A stretch of 64,000 nt of DNA from Mesorhizobium_K sp040049215. Its GTDB lineage: Bacteria > Pseudomonadota > Alphaproteobacteria > Rhizobiales > Rhizobiaceae. The notes beneath the pieces were generated by a model, which did no database searches, had not been told where the DNA came from, and saw only the letters and a program-made list of their open reading frames with translations. Each line of letters starts with the position of its first letter. The first letter of the stretch is position 1. The translations under genes were made by a program, and so were the position numbers. The stretch covers positions 744,001 through 808,000 of the forward strand of contig NZ_JBDZDN010000002.1 of the NCBI RefSeq assembly GCF_040049215.1, read 5' to 3'. Of the stretch, positions 1 through 6,746 are shown piece by piece.

Positions 1-883
1 GCGCCCGGATGCCGATCATGTGGCAGATTGCGAAGACCAGGTCGGCGCGGTTCATCGTGTAGAAATGGAAATCGGCCACCCCGCGCTCGACGAGGTCCAT
101 GACCTGCTCGGCCGCCACCGCGGCGGCGACCAGCGCATGGGTCTGCGGATCGGCCTGCAGCCCGTCGAAGCGTTCGGCAAGCCATGGCGGGACATGAGCG
201 CCGCAACGCGTGGAGAAGTTCGCGACCTGGGTGAAATTATGGACGGGAAGTATGCCCGGCACGATCGGGATGAAGATGCCGGCGCGGCGCACGCGCTCGA
301 CATAGCTCTCGTAGAGATCGTTGTCGAAGAAGAACTGCGTCATAGCCCGCGTCGCGCCGTTGTCGACCTTGCGTTTCAGCATCTCGATGTCGGTTGCGAA
401 GTCCGGGCTTTCGGGGTGCTTCTCCGGATAGGCCGAGACCGAAATGTCGAAGTCGCCTTGCGCCCTCAGCGCGCCGACCAGTTCGGCGGCGTTGGCGTAG
501 CCGCCCTCGTGCGGATGGTAGCGCGCGCCGACGCCCGCCCCGGGATCGCCGCGCAGCGCCACGAAACGCGTCACGCCCATGCCGGCGAATTCGGCGATGA
601 CCGTGTCGATCTCGCCGCTGGTGGCGTCGACGCAGGTCAGATGCGCCGCGGGGGTGAGCGTCGAGCCGGTGAGGATGCGCTTTATCGTGCGCGCGGTGCG
701 CTCGCGCGTCGAGCCGCCGGCGCCGTAGGTCACCGAGACGAAATGCGGATCGAGCGGCTCCAGCCGCTTCACCGTTTCCCAGAGCCGCGCCTCCATCTCG
801 TCCGTCTTGGGCGGGAAGAATTCGAAGGAGACGCGAATCCCTGCACCGATGTCCGGGCGGCGGGAGAAACGGGGCTGGTTCAT
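1..883 (-). CDS. metF: 5,10-methylenetetrahydrofolate reductase (C-terminus cut by window edge)
   Basis: Reduces methylene-THF to methyl-THF, the methyl donor for methionine synthase; cytosolic FAD enzyme. The reverse strand reads continuously from ATG at 883 to the left edge (294 codons). Family motifs are visible in order: FEFFPPKTDEME near the N-terminus, SVTYGAGGSTRERT, HLTCVD, ALRGDPG, and a final AICHMIGIR that corresponds to the extreme C-terminus of the E. coli enzyme, so only a few residues are missing. The start overlaps the stop of the upstream regulator gene (TGATG), so the two are translationally coupled. Regulation through the site at 1905-1920 is inferred. Confidence 0.95.
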   Translation of the reverse strand, partial: MNQPRFSRRPDIGAGIRVSFEFFPPKTDEMEARLWETVKRLEPLDPHFVSVTYGAGGSTRERTARTIKRILTGSTLTPAAHLTCVDATSGEIDTVIAEFAGMGVTRFVALRGDPGAGVGARYHPHEGGYANAAELVGALRAQGDFDISVSAYPEKHPESPDFATDIEMLKRKVDNGATRAMTQFFFDNDLYESYVERVRRAGIFIPIVPGILPVHNFTQVANFSTRCGAHVPPWLAERFDGLQADPQTHALVAAAVAAEQVMDLVERGVADFHFYTMNRADLVFAICHMIGIRA

Positions 884-1884
884 CACGCGGTCTCCCTTTC
901 GCCGGCGCGGACTGGCTCGGCGATCAGCTGGCGGCGGTCGCGGCCGAGCCAAAGCTTCACCGTCAGCCGCGCCTCGGAGCCGCCACGAGGCTCGAACTCC
1001 TGGCTGTCCTCGAGCTCGATGCCGGCTTCCGCGAACCAGTCGGCGATCTGGCGGTCGGAGAAGCCGAGGCGCATATGCGCATGCTCCTCGCGCAGGAACT
1101 CCAGCGCATGGCTCGCGAAATCGACGATGATGAGCCGTCCGCCGGGCCGAAGCAGGCGCGCCGCTTCGCCGATCGCCAGCGCGGGGTCGTCGAGATAGTG
1201 CAGCACCTGATGGATGGTCACGAGGTCGAAGCTGTCGCGCTCGACCGGCGGCGCGTAGATGTCGCCCTGGCGCACCTGCGCGTTGGCGATCCCGGCCTTG
1301 TCGAGATTGGCGCGGGCAACGGCCAGCATCTCGCGCGACATGTCGATGCCGACGCCGCGCCGGTAGAGCGGCGCGAGGATTTCGAGGAGCCGCCCGGTGC
1401 CGGTGCCGAGGTCGAGCATGGACTGGAACGGCCGCTTGCCGACCAGCTTCAGAAGTGCCGCCTCGACGGCGCGGTCGGAGGCATGCAGCGAACGAATCTC
1501 GTCCCAGCTCGCCGCGTTGGCGGAAAAGTATTCGGCCGCCCTCGCCTGCCGCCGGCGCTTCACGGACGCAAGCCTTTCGAGGTCGCGCTCGATCTGCGGA
1601 TCGCGGGCGTTCACGCGGCCGACGATGCCGTGCACGAAGTCGCGCGCCGTATCGCCGTCGGCAATGCGGAAATAGGCCCAGGAGCCCTCCTGGTAGCGGC
1701 CGATCAGGCCGGCATCGAGCAGGAGCTTGAGATGGCGCGAGACGCGCGGCTGCGACTGGTTGAGGATCTCGGTAAGGTCGGAGACGGTGAGGTCGCCGCG
1801 CGACAACAGCGCCAGAATGCGCAAACGGCTGGTTTCCGCCGCTGCCTTGAGAGTGTCTACCAGACCGTCCAGGGTAGCCGTCAT
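883..1884 (-). CDS. ArsR-type HTH regulator fused to SAM-dependent methyltransferase domain (SahR-like)
   Basis: 333 aa. Residues about 1-95 form an ArsR winged helix (TLKAAAETSRLRILALLS, then QSQPRVSRHLKLLLDAG). Residues about 150-260 form a class I methyltransferase fold with motif I DLGTGTG at 158-164. This two-domain layout next to metF matches the SahR group of methionine-cycle regulators, in which the methyltransferase-like domain senses S-adenosylhomocysteine; that assignment is from family knowledge. It could instead be an active methyltransferase. It is coupled to metF by a TGATG overlap, and a 16-bp inverted repeat lies about 20 bp before its start, so autoregulation is likely. Confidence 0.85.
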   Translation of the reverse strand: MTATLDGLVDTLKAAAETSRLRILALLSRGDLTVSDLTEILNQSQPRVSRHLKLLLDAGLIGRYQEGSWAYFRIADGDTARDFVHGIVGRVNARDPQIERDLERLASVKRRRQARAAEYFSANAASWDEIRSLHASDRAVEAALLKLVGKRPFQSMLDLGTGTGRLLEILAPLYRRGVGIDMSREMLAVARANLDKAGIANAQVRQGDIYAPPVERDSFDLVTIHQVLHYLDDPALAIGEAARLLRPGGRLIIVDFASHALEFLREEHAHMRLGFSDRQIADWFAEAGIELEDSQEFEPRGGSEARLTVKLWLGRDRRQLIAEPVRAGERETA

Positions 1885-1904
1885 GTTGCGATCTCTTCGA
1901 TTTG

Positions 1905-1920
1905 AGATATAAATATATCT
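1905..1920. promoter_or_regulatory. Candidate operator for the ArsR/methyltransferase regulator
   Basis: Perfect inverted repeat AGATAT-AAAT-ATATCT in a short AT-rich patch, 20 bp upstream of the regulator-metF start (1884) and about 85 bp upstream of divergent trmO. AT-rich dyads are typical of ArsR-family operators. Its position next to the regulator start suggests autoregulation. Binding is inferred. Confidence 0.55.
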
Positions 1921-2004
1921 TTATGTGCATTTCGTTAGCTTGGCAACCGGCAATGTCGCAGGCGGACAAGAAAATGGCGCGGACGTTTCGGACGGAGGTG
2001 GCCC

Positions 2005-2514
2005 ATGTTTGAGGCGCGGGAGGGCGAGATAGCGCTGGCGGAGGACCCCGGGGCGATGGCCGGCGACGCGCGGCTCGTCTTCATCGGCCGTATCCGCTCG
2101 CCGTGGAACACGAGGGCCGACTGCCCGAAGAACATGGCCGCCGCCCGCACAGCCGGGCTGCCGGCGAGCGTTGAGATCGAGCCGAGATACCGTCGCGGGC
2201 TCGGCGGCCTTGCGGGCACCAGCCACGTCGTCCTGCTTTCCTGGCTCGGTTCCGCGCCGCGGAATCTGATTGTCCAGAAACCGCGCCATGCTTCTGAAGC
2301 CAAAGGCGTTTTCGCGCTGCGCTCGCCGGCGCGGCCAAATCCTGTTGGACTGCACGTCGCGCGGCTGATCGCGCTGGATGAGGCGGCGGGTCTGCTGACG
2401 CTCGACGCCATCGACGTGCTCGACGGCACGCCGCTCTTGGACATCAAGCCCTATTTCGCCTCCATCGACAGCTTCCCGGACGCAATGCCGCCGCGCCACC
2501 GGGACGCGCCGTGA
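2005..2514 (+). CDS. trmO: TrmO-type tRNA (t6A37) N6-methyltransferase (TsaA/UPF0066 family)
   Basis: 169 aa. Family members methylate N6 of t6A at position 37 of tRNA-Thr using SAM. Diagnostic motifs are GRIRSPW near residue 30, then RSPARPNPVGLHVARL and GTPLLDIKPY in the second half. The size fits the compact bacterial TsaA domain rather than the longer E. coli YaeB. The start is an ATG with GGAGG 6 nt upstream. It overlaps the next gene by 4 nt (GTGA). It shares an intergenic region with the divergent metF regulator, so co-control by SAM/SAH status is possible but unproven. Confidence 0.85.
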   Translation: MFEAREGEIALAEDPGAMAGDARLVFIGRIRSPWNTRADCPKNMAAARTAGLPASVEIEPRYRRGLGGLAGTSHVVLLSWLGSAPRNLIVQKPRHASEAKGVFALRSPARPNPVGLHVARLIALDEAAGLLTLDAIDVLDGTPLLDIKPYFASIDSFPDAMPPRHRDAP

Positions 2515-2822
2515 TCGCGTCCACCAAACGCCGCAAGGCGATCACCGAGGCGCTGACGCTGCTCTTGCCCGGCGCGCCCTATGCCGACATCGAGGCGATC
2601 CGCGCCGACGCCGGCGCCAGGCACATGAAGGAACTGCCGCCGTCGATCGCCGTGTGGCTGGCGACCGTCGCGCATGTGCGCCACCAGCACACCGACTACG
2701 AGCAGCTGCTGGCCGAAGGCTACGACCGCGACGCCGCGCGCTTCTTCGTCATCGACCGCACCAACGCGGTGCTGACGTCATGGCGCGCGACGCGGCTGCT
2801 CGACCCGGACGACGAGGAATGA
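2511..2822 (+). CDS. DUF2293 domain protein
   Basis: 103 aa with a GTG start inside the trmO stop (GTGA), so translationally coupled to trmO. The central segment AVWLATVAHVRHQHTDYEQL and the following EGYDRDAARFFV are hallmarks of DUF2293, a small alphaproteobacterial family of unknown role. No signal peptide or membrane segment. The coupling to a tRNA methyltransferase hints at a translation-related role, but that is only association. Confidence 0.8.
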   Translation: MIASTKRRKAITEALTLLLPGAPYADIEAIRADAGARHMKELPPSIAVWLATVAHVRHQHTDYEQLLAEGYDRDAARFFVIDRTNAVLTSWRATRLLDPDDEE

Positions 2823-2828
2823 GGGGGG

Positions 2829-3338
2829 CTACCGGCTCAGCACGGCAATCGCGTTGTAACTCTGTCCTTGCGCCTGCCCCACCCAGGTCCAGGACAGGTT
2901 TCCGCGGAAAAACCTCACCGTAATGCTTCCGCCGTCGATGCAGGCGTCTTGGCCGTAGGTGATGCTCTCGCGGTATTCCGCCGAGGTATCGTCCCTGAAA
3001 AGCTCGGTCAGCGATCCGCCGCAGCCGAGCGACGGATAATCGATCGACGCTCCGCCGTCGCCGATGGTCATGCTGATCGACCAGTCGGCGCCGGTGGCGC
3101 CGGCGGGGCTTTGATGGCCGCTGCCGGTCCACGTTCCGTTCAGGGACGGCACATTCACCACGCACGGGCGGTTCTGAAAAATGGGCGTCAGCTCGCTGCC
3201 GGTCTTTTCGCAGCGATAGGTCTGACCGCCCTGGCACAGTTCCTCGCCTTCGTAACCGCACTGCGCCAAAAGCTCTCCGGTTGTGCCGAAGATGCATGCG
3301 CCAAGGGCGACTGCCCTCAATCCCGTTTGCCAACCCAA
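2829..3338 (-). CDS. Small exported cysteine-containing protein, unrecognised
   Basis: 169 aa beginning with a probable Sec signal peptide (hydrophobic run about residues 8-22, cleavage near LLAQ-CG). The mature part has about seven cysteines, several in an N-terminal cluster (CGYEGEELC, YRCEKTG), then a Ser/Gly-rich region. No enzyme motif recognised. It converges on the DUF2293 gene with a 6-nt gap. Likely periplasmic or secreted. Confidence 0.6.
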   Translation of the reverse strand: MGWQTGLRAVALGACIFGTTGELLAQCGYEGEELCQGGQTYRCEKTGSELTPIFQNRPCVVNVPSLNGTWTGSGHQSPAGATGADWSISMTIGDGGASIDYPSLGCGGSLTELFRDDTSAEYRESITYGQDACIDGGSITVRFFRGNLSWTWVGQAQGQSYNAIAVLSR

Positions 3339-3482
3339 GTCCCCCTCCGTTGCGGCAGCCCTCTTGCCGAGCGGAAGGAATATTAGCCGGAAGTGAAATG
3401 TGCTTCCAGTGGCTTGCCGGCGGTCCTATTCGCGACATTTGCCGCCCCGGGCGGCGCCGCCCATCGCAGCCTTCGAGCTCGG

Positions 3483-3576
3483 ACCGAAAAGTGCGCAGCG
3501 GTTTTCGGACAAATCCGATGCTGAAACAAACAGATAGAGCGGCGAAGCGAACCCGGTTGAGCGTTCGCCGCTCTAG
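3483..3576. repeat. Palindromic intergenic repeat, copy A (RIME-like)
   Basis: About 94 bp nearly identical to part of the element at 37986-38120. It holds two inverted repeats: CCGAAAA/TTTTCGG around 3485-3509, and a perfect 12-bp pair TAGAGCGGCGAA (3535-3546) with TTCGCCGCTCTA (3564-3575). Its edge supplies the TAG stop codon of the MOSC gene (3573-3575). The layout recalls the two-palindrome RIME elements of rhizobia. It can also fold as a terminator. The adjoining stretch 3339-3482 shows nothing recognisable. Confidence 0.75.
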
Positions 3577-4190
3577 CCGGGATAAATCCACTGCTCGGGC
3601 ACGCGCACCGAGATCGCCTCGCCGGCAACGATCCTGCCGGGTTTCTCCACCCAGCCGACCAGCCCGCGCAGGCGCTTGGCCGATTTCGGAAACAGGAGCG
3701 CTCCCGCCTCGCGGTCGGGCATGGCGGCATTCTCGGCGATCGCCTGGCCGGCATAGCGGCACGGCTTGTTCTGGCCGTCGATCTTCACCGTGACGCCGCC
3801 TGCGAAGAAGAGCAGCGTGCCCGCCGGCAGCATGGACAGGCTCGCGACGCCTTCAATCGCGAGATTGGCGCCGATCCATTCGGGCTTCAGCTCGGCCAGG
3901 CCCATGCGCCCCGCGACGACCGCCAGCTCGTCGTGCGCCACGATGGAGAGCTGGCGCTCGTTGCGGATTTCCGTGCCGCGCGGATACCACGGCTCGCGGC
4001 CGCCCGAGCGGCGCGTTGCGCCGGCGTGAAAATCGCCGGCGATGCCGTCGAAGCCGAGCACGAGCTCGGCGACCGCCTCCGTCTGGAAGCTGCCCTTCAG
4101 CGCCGCGTAGAGCCCCGCCACCCTTGCAGCGAGCTTGCGGGCAGGAACGGTTTCGGCCGCCTGGTCGGCGCGAGGCACAAGGTCGAGCAT
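3573..4190 (-). CDS. MOSC domain-containing protein
   Basis: 205 aa from the ATG at 4190 (MLDLVPRAD). An upstream in-frame extension to 4436 looks non-coding in composition. The MOSC fold is suggested by the order GDFHAGATRRSGG, then RGTEIRNERQLSIV, then GANLAIEGV, then the conserved cysteine in QNKPCRYAG. MOSC proteins are thought to carry sulfur or bind molybdenum cofactor and act in molybdo-enzyme maturation or N-hydroxylated base detoxification. No partner oxidase is adjacent. The stop codon lies inside repeat copy A. Confidence 0.75.
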   Translation of the reverse strand: MLDLVPRADQAAETVPARKLAARVAGLYAALKGSFQTEAVAELVLGFDGIAGDFHAGATRRSGGREPWYPRGTEIRNERQLSIVAHDELAVVAGRMGLAELKPEWIGANLAIEGVASLSMLPAGTLLFFAGGVTVKIDGQNKPCRYAGQAIAENAAMPDREAGALLFPKSAKRLRGLVGWVEKPGRIVAGEAISVRVPEQWIYPG

Positions 4191-4392
4191 CGAACAAATC
4201 CTTCGCTTGGGTCGAGCAAGATGGCGGCAGGCGGGGCGAAGGTCCAGCCAAAAAGGCCGATCGTTCCATGAACGAACGTGATCCTTCGGCTGCCCGTCGC
4301 GGCTGCGACGGCAGCAAGCGGCTGCTTTACCGGCCCGGGCTTCGGGCGTAGCCTGGCGAGCGGGGCTGGGAGCATCGCGAAGGAGGAACGCC

Positions 4393-4809
4393 ATGCTTGC
4401 CATTCTTCGACAGTCAGTGCTTGCCGCCACGCTCATCGCCGCACCCGTTTCGGCGCCGGCCGCGGACTATGCCTGCGAGGGCGGCCTCGTGCCGGCGGGC
4501 CAGCGCATGATCTGCTCCGGCTTCGAGCCGAACTGGGCGATCGAACTTACCTGTAACGGCGGGGCAATGGGCGCGAACTTCATCGACGCTTTCTCGGGCG
4601 ACAGCGTCCAGACGACCCCAGGCACCGTCACCTTCTCGTCGCAGGATCCTTGGACCTTCGAGACCAGCCATCCGGTGAAGGGCACGATCGCGGCGACACC
4701 CGGCGGCTGCACCGACGAAAGCGACGCCGTGCGCGACTTCACCTTCACGCCCACCGCAGCGCCAGGGCTCAGCGGACCGTTCTTCCCCTTCTGCTGCCGG
4801 GTGGAGTGA
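4393..4809 (+). CDS. Small exported protein, COG3650-like
   Basis: 138 aa with a Sec signal peptide (residues about 5-23, APVSAPAA cleavage region). The mature protein has CSGFEPNWAIELTC, resembling the G-x-E-P-x-W motif of COG3650-type exported proteins that accompany META/HslJ or lysozyme-inhibitor domains. Five or six cysteines, two adjacent near the C-terminus (FCC). The RBS is AGGAGG-like just before the ATG at 4393. Function unknown. Confidence 0.6.
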   Translation: MLAILRQSVLAATLIAAPVSAPAADYACEGGLVPAGQRMICSGFEPNWAIELTCNGGAMGANFIDAFSGDSVQTTPGTVTFSSQDPWTFETSHPVKGTIAATPGGCTDESDAVRDFTFTPTAAPGLSGPFFPFCCRVE

Positions 4810-4817
4810 GGGCGTAG

Positions 4818-5570
4818 TTACTTGCCGACTAATTGGACGCTGCCGCCGGAAATCGCAGACATCGTGCCAGCGGCGCTCCAATCCCTAGTCGTGAATAAAA
4901 CGCTAAGGTTGGAAACTACAATAGCTAGGCCGGCAACTTGGTTTGTGGAAAGGCTTGAGCTGTCTGCCGATTGAAGTGCAGCCCTTAGCTGCTTCAACAG
5001 ATCCATCGTGCGTCGAGACAACGACTCTGATGCTTTTACAAAATTGCGCGATTCTAGGGCGCCTTCCACGGTTCCGCGGACGGCAGATACTCTTTCAATG
5101 AGATACGCCTTCACCTTTTCAGGGAACTTAAGTGCTTTAAAGAGGCGACGCTCCATCTCTAGGAAATGCTCATAGCTCATTTTTTCCGTTGCAACGCCCC
5201 ATCTGGACCAACCGGATTGGCGTCCCAAACGCGCCCAAAAATCAGCCCATTGCTTTGACGCTAACGCCCTCGTTCTACCGCGCCGCTTTCGTTCGGAGAG
5301 ATAAATCTCCCTTATTTGTGATTCGGTTAGGTTGCCCAACCCTGCAAGACCATCGACAAAAGAAAGGCTTACAACGATAGATTTATCTTCAATCAACTCT
5401 GTTAAGAGTGATGCAAGCTCTTTTTTTTCATGAGGAGACAGGGCGATTAAATCATGCCCACGATTTGTATCGCTGCCAGAATGAAGCGACTCATCTATCA
5501 GCCTACCGAGCAAATATAGTAAGCGCTCCCGCTTTGCATCTAGCCTAGGAACCGGTTCATATATAGCCAT
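4818..5570 (-). CDS. Low-GC orphan protein, probably acquired
   Basis: 250 aa, unrecognised. The N-terminal third is helical and charged (about residues 1-110), the middle is Arg/Trp-rich (SKQWADFWARLGRQSGWSRW, about 105-124), and the last 35 residues are Ser/Gly/Val-rich and hydrophobic. GC is about 38-55% along the gene, clearly below the neighbours, with A- and T-rich runs. The start (ATG 5570) lies 24 nt after a diverged copy of the ettA 3' end, in the same orientation as ettA. This suggests that the gene and the ettA tail came in together. No mobility gene is adjacent. Confidence 0.6.
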   Translation of the reverse strand: MAIYEPVPRLDAKRERLLYLLGRLIDESLHSGSDTNRGHDLIALSPHEKKELASLLTELIEDKSIVVSLSFVDGLAGLGNLTESQIREIYLSERKRRGRTRALASKQWADFWARLGRQSGWSRWGVATEKMSYEHFLEMERRLFKALKFPEKVKAYLIERVSAVRGTVEGALESRNFVKASESLSRRTMDLLKQLRAALQSADSSSLSTNQVAGLAIVVSNLSVLFTTRDWSAAGTMSAISGGSVQLVGK

Positions 5571-5592
5571 ATTTCACTTTTACCAGAAGCTT

Positions 5593-5660
5593 CCTACCGC
5601 GTCAGCCGTTTGTGCGTCATGCGGTTGGGGACGAGCGCTTCCGCGCCAAGCCGCTCCGCC
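5593..5660 (-). pseudogene. Diverged remnant of the 3' end of ettA
   Basis: 68 bp matching 6743-6810 at 61 of 68 positions, offset exactly 1150 bp. On the minus strand it encodes the last 21 residues of EttA plus the TAG stop; 18 of 21 residues agree (for example ALVPNRMTHKRLTR against ALVPHRMTHKRLTR). The differences look like those between related species, so this is not a recent local duplication. No further ettA sequence precedes it. It may be an attachment-site scar or a tail brought in with foreign DNA. Confidence 0.75.
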
Positions 5661-5759
5661 GCTCCCTGTGAGCATTTGTCAGGATCATTCTCCCGACTTT
5701 ATCCACACCCCTCCCGACCGCAGCGATAATCCCGCCGGCCTGGTCTGGAGGAGGCGGCG

Positions 5760-6632
5760 ATGGACTGGAATGCGGCAATCGAGAAAAATCGCGCGGCGCT
5801 GAAGCGCGTGCTGGCCATGCTCGTCGCCATGGCCGGGCTCACCGGCTTTTCCTCTCCCCTTGCGGGAGAGGATGGTTCGGCTCGGCGAGGCAAAGCCGAG
5901 GCGTTAGCCGAACCTGGTGAGGGGTGCTTTTCCCGCCCGACCCTGACCCGCCATCTCCACCGCGCGATCCTGCGGCTGCTCAGGCCGGCCGAATCCGCCG
6001 CGCGGCGCCTCATCATCGTGGCCGCGCGCGGCCTCGTGGTGGCATTGCCGCCGGCGTATCAGCGCAAGTCGAAACCCGTGACCATGGAGCCCGCCCTGCG
6101 CCGCTTCGGCATCGCCGTCGTGATGTCCGATGGCGCGGCCGCCGCGGCCAGAAGGGCTGGCGACGTCCGGGCCGCCGCCGTCCGTGCTCATCGTCCGCGA
6201 GCCTTGAGCCTGCTGCCGCTCTTCGATCCGCTGCCGGGTCTCCCGAGCTTGTCGAAGGGTCGCGAGCGTCGCCGTTACGTGCCCGCATACGCCGCCCCCC
6301 GCATCTCCGGGCTCGACCTCGGCGCGCCGTTCCGCCCTCTGCCGCCTCCCCCATCGCCTGACGATCCGGTGGACGCGTCGCGTCTTGCCCTGCGCCTCCA
6401 GGCGCTGGCGTCCGCGCTGGACGATCTGCCGGCTCAGGCAAGGCGCTTCGCCCGCCTGCGGGCGGCACGGCGAGGGGCGAACGCCTCGGGTCGCGCCCGC
6501 CGCGTCTGGCCGCTGCGTCCGGGCCGACCGCCCGGCCAGCGCCCCGCCAACCGCCGCCAGGAAGTGCACGAGGTGCTGAGCGACCTCCACTGGTTCGCCT
6601 TCGAGGCGCTGGAGCATCCCGACACGTCGTGA
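5760..6632 (+). CDS. Conserved hypothetical protein carrying an in-frame palindromic repeat
   Basis: 290 aa. The N-terminus (MDWNAAIEKNRAALKRVLAM) and the block HLHRAILRLLRPAESAARRL look like a real rhizobial hypothetical protein. It ends with HEVLSDLHWFAFEALEH. Residues about 31-56 are encoded by a palindromic repeat (5851-5926) that leaves the frame open. A second short repeat-like segment (GAGCTTGTCGAAGGG, around 6248) encodes SLSKGRER. Arg/Ala/Pro-rich, one hydrophobic segment near residues 16-30. An AGGAGGCGGCG Shine-Dalgarno precedes the ATG. Function unknown. Confidence 0.6.
   Translation: MDWNAAIEKNRAALKRVLAMLVAMAGLTGFSSPLAGEDGSARRGKAEALAEPGEGCFSRPTLTRHLHRAILRLLRPAESAARRLIIVAARGLVVALPPAYQRKSKPVTMEPALRRFGIAVVMSDGAAAAARRAGDVRAAAVRAHRPRALSLLPLFDPLPGLPSLSKGRERRRYVPAYAAPRISGLDLGAPFRPLPPPPSPDDPVDASRLALRLQALASALDDLPAQARRFARLRAARRGANASGRARRVWPLRPGRPPGQRPANRRQEVHEVLSDLHWFAFEALEHPDTS
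5851..5926. repeat. Palindromic repeat inside a coding sequence
   Basis: Begins with CCTCTCCCC-TTGCG-GGAGAGG, contains a nested dyad GGTTCGGCT (5874-5882)/AGCCGAACC (5906-5914) with inner CTCGGC/GCCGAG, and ends GGTGAGGGGTG. It belongs to the same broad class as the repeats at 34097-34229 and 56726-56774, which lie outside genes. Here it is read through as about 26 codons of the 5760-6632 gene. Confidence 0.7.
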
Positions 6633-6708
6633 CGCGCTGCCGGGCCGGGGGTTAGCTACAGGAAGAGCGCAGCCTTAAATTGGGCGGCGCACGCTGCCGC
6701 GCACCCCA

Positions 6709-6746
6709 CTACTTACTACTCACTATTCGCTATTCCCTACTCCCTA
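6709..6746. repeat. Five heptanucleotide units abutting the ettA stop codon
   Basis: Units CTACTTA, CTACTCA, CTATTCG, CTATTCC and CTACTCC run without gap into the CTA that is the ettA stop on the minus strand (6744-6746). In the ettA direction each unit reads NRARTAG, so TAG recurs every 7 nt and closes all three frames just after the gene. Confidence 0.75.

Noticed and set aside
5660..6743. A complete mobile island between the two ettA tails
   Set aside because: No integrase, transposase or replication gene is present. Only the hypothetical gene with its repeat lies between, so an intact element cannot be claimed.
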